NCBI RefSeq assembly: GCF_008017825.1
Contig: NZ_VRLS01000010.1
Location: 33,446 to 97,445 of the forward strand
Reading direction: 5' to 3'
Origin: Mesonia sp008017825
GTDB taxonomy: Bacteria; Bacteroidota; Bacteroidia; Flavobacteriales; Flavobacteriaceae
DNA: 64,000 bases
The notes under the pieces are model-generated. The model had not been told where the DNA came from. It saw only the letters and a program-made list of their open reading frames with translations, and ran no database searches. A program made the position numbers and the translations under genes. Shown one piece after another: positions 62,199-64,000 of the stretch (position 1 is the first letter of the stretch; each line of letters begins with the position of its first letter).

Positions 62199-62724
62199 CT
62201 ATTTCTTTTTTAAATTCACAGAAAGAGTCAGCATCCATTACGGCATTATCCTTTAGAAATGCTTTTGCTTTTTCCAGTTTTCTAAGTTCTTCTTTTGTAT
62301 CTCGATGGTCTTTCATGTATAAACTCATCTTAATAGCTCCACCCGTCACTAAAAAACAATCGTCATCTATTTTTATAGCGTACATACGTAATCCATCTTG
62401 CTTTGAGGCTTTTCCTTTTCGTAGAGATAATAATTTAAACCCTGTTTCATTATTATGTAATTGTTGAAAGTAGGCATCTAATGGTAAGTTTTCCTCTACC
62501 AGTTCCTCTAATAAATCTTCAATTTGTTCTGCATCTCTAAGTCGATCATTAACAAATTTCCTTATATTTCTTACATCATTTTCTTTAGCAAATTTATACA
62601 AATAGCTAACATCAGTCCAAAGTTCAATTAATTTATCATATTCACAACGACCATATTCTTCATTATGAGCTTCTTTATAAGCTAAGGAATATAATTTCTC
62701 TGCAAATATATTAACAATCTTCAT
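62179..62724 (-). CDS. putative toxin of a TAC-type module
   Basis: 181 residues. The C-terminal half reads GLRMYAIKIDDDCFLVTGGAIKMSLYMKDHRDTKEELRKLEKAKAFLKDNAV, which resembles small RelE/HigB-type proteins often encoded upstream of an HTH antitoxin. The N-terminal half is helical and acidic. The gene order toxin-antitoxin-chaperone with overlaps is the reason for calling it a toxin; the catalytic residues are not clear, and the family is not firmly identified. Confidence 0.55.
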   Translation of the reverse strand: MKIVNIFAEKLYSLAYKEAHNEEYGRCEYDKLIELWTDVSYLYKFAKENDVRNIRKFVNDRLRDAEQIEDLLEELVEENLPLDAYFQQLHNNETGFKLLSLRKGKASKQDGLRMYAIKIDDDCFLVTGGAIKMSLYMKDHRDTKEELRKLEKAKAFLKDNAVMDADSFCEFKKEIDENEYR

Positions 62725-62754
62725 TATATCAACTTATAGGTTTATATTTAACAC

Positions 62755-62778
62755 TAGCTTAAATAAATTAGTAAGCTA
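62755..62778. promoter_or_regulatory. inverted repeat, candidate antitoxin operator
   Basis: TAGCTTA (62755-62761) and TAAGCTA (62772-62778) form a perfect 7-base inverted repeat with a 10-base spacer, about 30 bases upstream of the toxin ATG (62724). The position suits autorepression by the HTH antitoxin. Confidence 0.55.
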
Positions 62779-62842
62779 TTGATCAGCATAGATGATTTAT
62801 AATTCTATCTAAAGTAGAAAGATATAAAAAAACAAATACTTT

Positions 62843-62871
62843 GACACATCAAGTAAATTACAGGATGTGTC
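62843..62871 (-). terminator. candidate hairpin after the recombinase
   Basis: GACACATC pairs with GATGTGTC over a 13-base loop. On the minus strand it is 52 bases after the recombinase stop and is followed by a T-rich stretch some bases later. It may be a terminator, or an operator-like dyad. Confidence 0.4.
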
Positions 62872-62922
62872 TTTTAACAATAAGACTCATCTGTCGCTAT
62901 TTATCAAGAAGTATCAGTATTA

Positions 62923-63849
62923 TCATTTCAACGAACGAAACATTTGATTAATTGCTTTTTTCTTTTGCTCTGCATTAGGATGTACATATAAATTCAACGT
63001 GGTGCTTATATTGGAATGCCCTAGCAATACGCTTACCGTTTTATAGTCACAATTACTTTCTATACAACGGGTAGCAAAACTATGTCGTAAGCCGTGAAAC
63101 TTTAGTTTTGGCATTGCTAACTCCTCCATCAAGTTTTTATAGAAATTTCTGTAGGTTCTGGGTTCGGTAGGTTTTGCTTCATTGGTCAATATGAAAAAAG
63201 AAGGATTTACAATTTTTTTGATAGGCTTTAAAATTCTCAATAAATCCCGACTCATAGGAATCTCTCGAATTGAGTTTTTGGTTTTAGGACTATCAATAAT
63301 CAATTCGGTTTGTCGAATGCCCTTTTGGATGGTATAGATACGCTGTATGGTTTTATTGACTTTTACCATTCCTAAATCGACATCTAAATCTTCCCACTGC
63401 AAAGCACAAACTTCCCCTATTCGCAGCCCAGTGCTTAAACAAATATAAACCCCCAAGCTTTTAAAAGTGAAATGTTCCTGAATGTGTTTCATCAATTTTT
63501 TTTGATCGCCTCTATTCAGTACTTCCAATTGCTGGCGTTCCCGTTCGGTTGGGAATTGAATATCAAATGCTTTATACTCCAATAATTCATGTTTTGCACC
63601 ATATTTCAATATCATTTTGAGGACAATAAGCATGTCCTTTATGGTTTTATGGCTTAAGCCATCTTCTAGTTTTTTAAAAACAAAAGCCTGTACCTCTGCT
63701 TCTTCCAGTTCCGTTTTATTCCCAAACGCCGGTAGCAAATGATTTTCGATTAACAGCAAATAAGCCGATATCGTAGATCTTTTTACATATTGTTTTTTGT
63801 CTACTTGCCAAAGTTGTGTGACTGCTAAGATTGTTTGTGGTGTATTCAT
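62923..63849 (-). CDS. tyrosine site-specific recombinase
   Basis: A 308-residue phage-integrase-type recombinase. The N-terminal SAM-like core-binding domain (residues ~10-95) is followed by the catalytic domain with Arg143 (STGLRIGEV), Lys189 (SPKTKNS), His252-x-x-Arg255 (HGLRHSFAT), His278 (LLGHSN) and Tyr288 (NLYVHP), so all five catalytic residues are present. An hsdS-like frame lies next to it in opposite orientation. Recombinases of this size next to hsdS in Bacteroidota invert hsdS segments, so DNA inversion is more likely than phage integration. Island integration remains possible because of the nearby tRNA. Confidence 0.9.
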   Translation of the reverse strand: MNTPQTILAVTQLWQVDKKQYVKRSTISAYLLLIENHLLPAFGNKTELEEAEVQAFVFKKLEDGLSHKTIKDMLIVLKMILKYGAKHELLEYKAFDIQFPTERERQQLEVLNRGDQKKLMKHIQEHFTFKSLGVYICLSTGLRIGEVCALQWEDLDVDLGMVKVNKTIQRIYTIQKGIRQTELIIDSPKTKNSIREIPMSRDLLRILKPIKKIVNPSFFILTNEAKPTEPRTYRNFYKNLMEELAMPKLKFHGLRHSFATRCIESNCDYKTVSVLLGHSNISTTLNLYVHPNAEQKKKAINQMFRSLK

Positions 63850-63865
63850 AGTTCTATTTACGTTA

Positions 63866-63941
63866 AAATCTCAAAGCTAAAACATATAGACTTTAATATC
63901 CTTTAGGAAAAGATTTCGGAAAAGTCCCCAATTTGAGATTT
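63866..63941. repeat. inverted repeat around the start of the hsdS-like frame
   Basis: AAATCTCAAA (63866-63875) is mirrored by TTTGAGATTT (63932-63941). The right copy lies inside the conserved hsdS motif encoding N-L-R-F-P-E-F. It may be a recombination site or chance in AT-rich DNA. Confidence 0.4.
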
Positions 63942-64000
63942 CCAGAGTTTAACAAAGAATGGAAGAAGAGAAAGTTATCTGACTTTTTAACATTCAAAAA
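63897..64000 (+). pseudogene. hsdS-like segment without a start codon (silent specificity cassette), cut off by the window
   Basis: From 63897 the plus strand encodes YPLGKDFGKVPNLRFPEF, then NKEWKKRKLSDFLTFK, and runs off the window. The V-P-x-L-R-F-P-E-F-x-x-E-W pattern is the hallmark beginning of many type I specificity subunits. An in-frame stop at 63894-63896 and the absence of ATG, GTG or TTG before the conserved motif mean it cannot be translated as it stands. This is expected of a silent donor segment in an hsdS inversion system. Confidence 0.7.

Noticed and set aside
62923..63849. phage integrase of a prophage
   Set aside because: No phage structural, lysis or repressor genes are present; the neighbour is an hsdS-like segment, which fits an inversion enzyme better.

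Overview
The window is AT-rich chromosomal DNA from a member of the Bacteroidota, most likely a marine-type Flavobacteriaceae. This rests on several points: a type IX secretion (T9SS) C-terminal sorting domain, PorX, a fused LpxC-FabZ, a fused HisIE and HisB, several protein families typical of flavobacteria, and promoters of the Bacteroidota form TTTG-N18/19-TAnnTTTG (clear ahead of the HU gene and the tRNA). No species is claimed.

Layout. 1-6.3 kb: the end of a T9SS-secreted protein, a cell-wall amidase, a TVP38-type membrane protein, a TruA-like enzyme, cysE-cysM, and two small conserved genes. 6.3-7.1 kb: a small GIY-YIG nuclease gene boxed in by arrays of palindromic repeats. 7.1-15.7 kb: a complete histidine operon on the minus strand (hisG-D-C-B-H-A-F-IE), followed by a thiamine pyrophosphokinase. 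The operon is headed by a previously unlisted 18-codon His-rich leader peptide and a terminator hairpin, a classic attenuator. Most gaps in this operon hold the same family of covarying hairpin repeats, and one repeat appears to lie inside the hisA reading frame. 15.8-23.5 kb: an SPFH protein, a VWA-like membrane protein, fabG, an M16 peptidase lipoprotein and sucD. 23.6-30 kb: the lipid A block (HD protein, lpxD, lpxC-fabZ, lpxA, efp, a second LpxD-like acyltransferase, a SnoaL-like gene). 30-55.8 kb: plus-strand porX-tsaE, a short lipoprotein overlapping a membrane protein, alanine dehydrogenase, a LolD-like ATPase, a histidine kinase, a BatA-like protein, a dihydroorotase-like protein lacking its metal ligands, murA with Asp at the fosfomycin-target position, recQ, fmt, HU, yqgE and others.

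A tRNA-Met gene at 55.9 kb marks the edge of an accessory region running to the end of the window. It contains an intact ISL3-like (ISAon1-type) insertion sequence with terminal inverted repeats and a perfect 8-bp target duplication, about 0.9 kb of decayed DNA, a type I restriction subunit hsdR, a three-gene module that looks like a toxin-antitoxin-chaperone (TAC) system with a SecB-like chaperone, a tyrosine recombinase, and the beginning of an hsdS-like reading frame with no start codon. The last two point to a phase-variable (invertible) type I restriction system with the TAC module placed between hsdR and the recombinase.

The observations most worth following are the TAC/hsd locus, the covarying hairpin repeats with the GIY-YIG gene, and the his attenuator.
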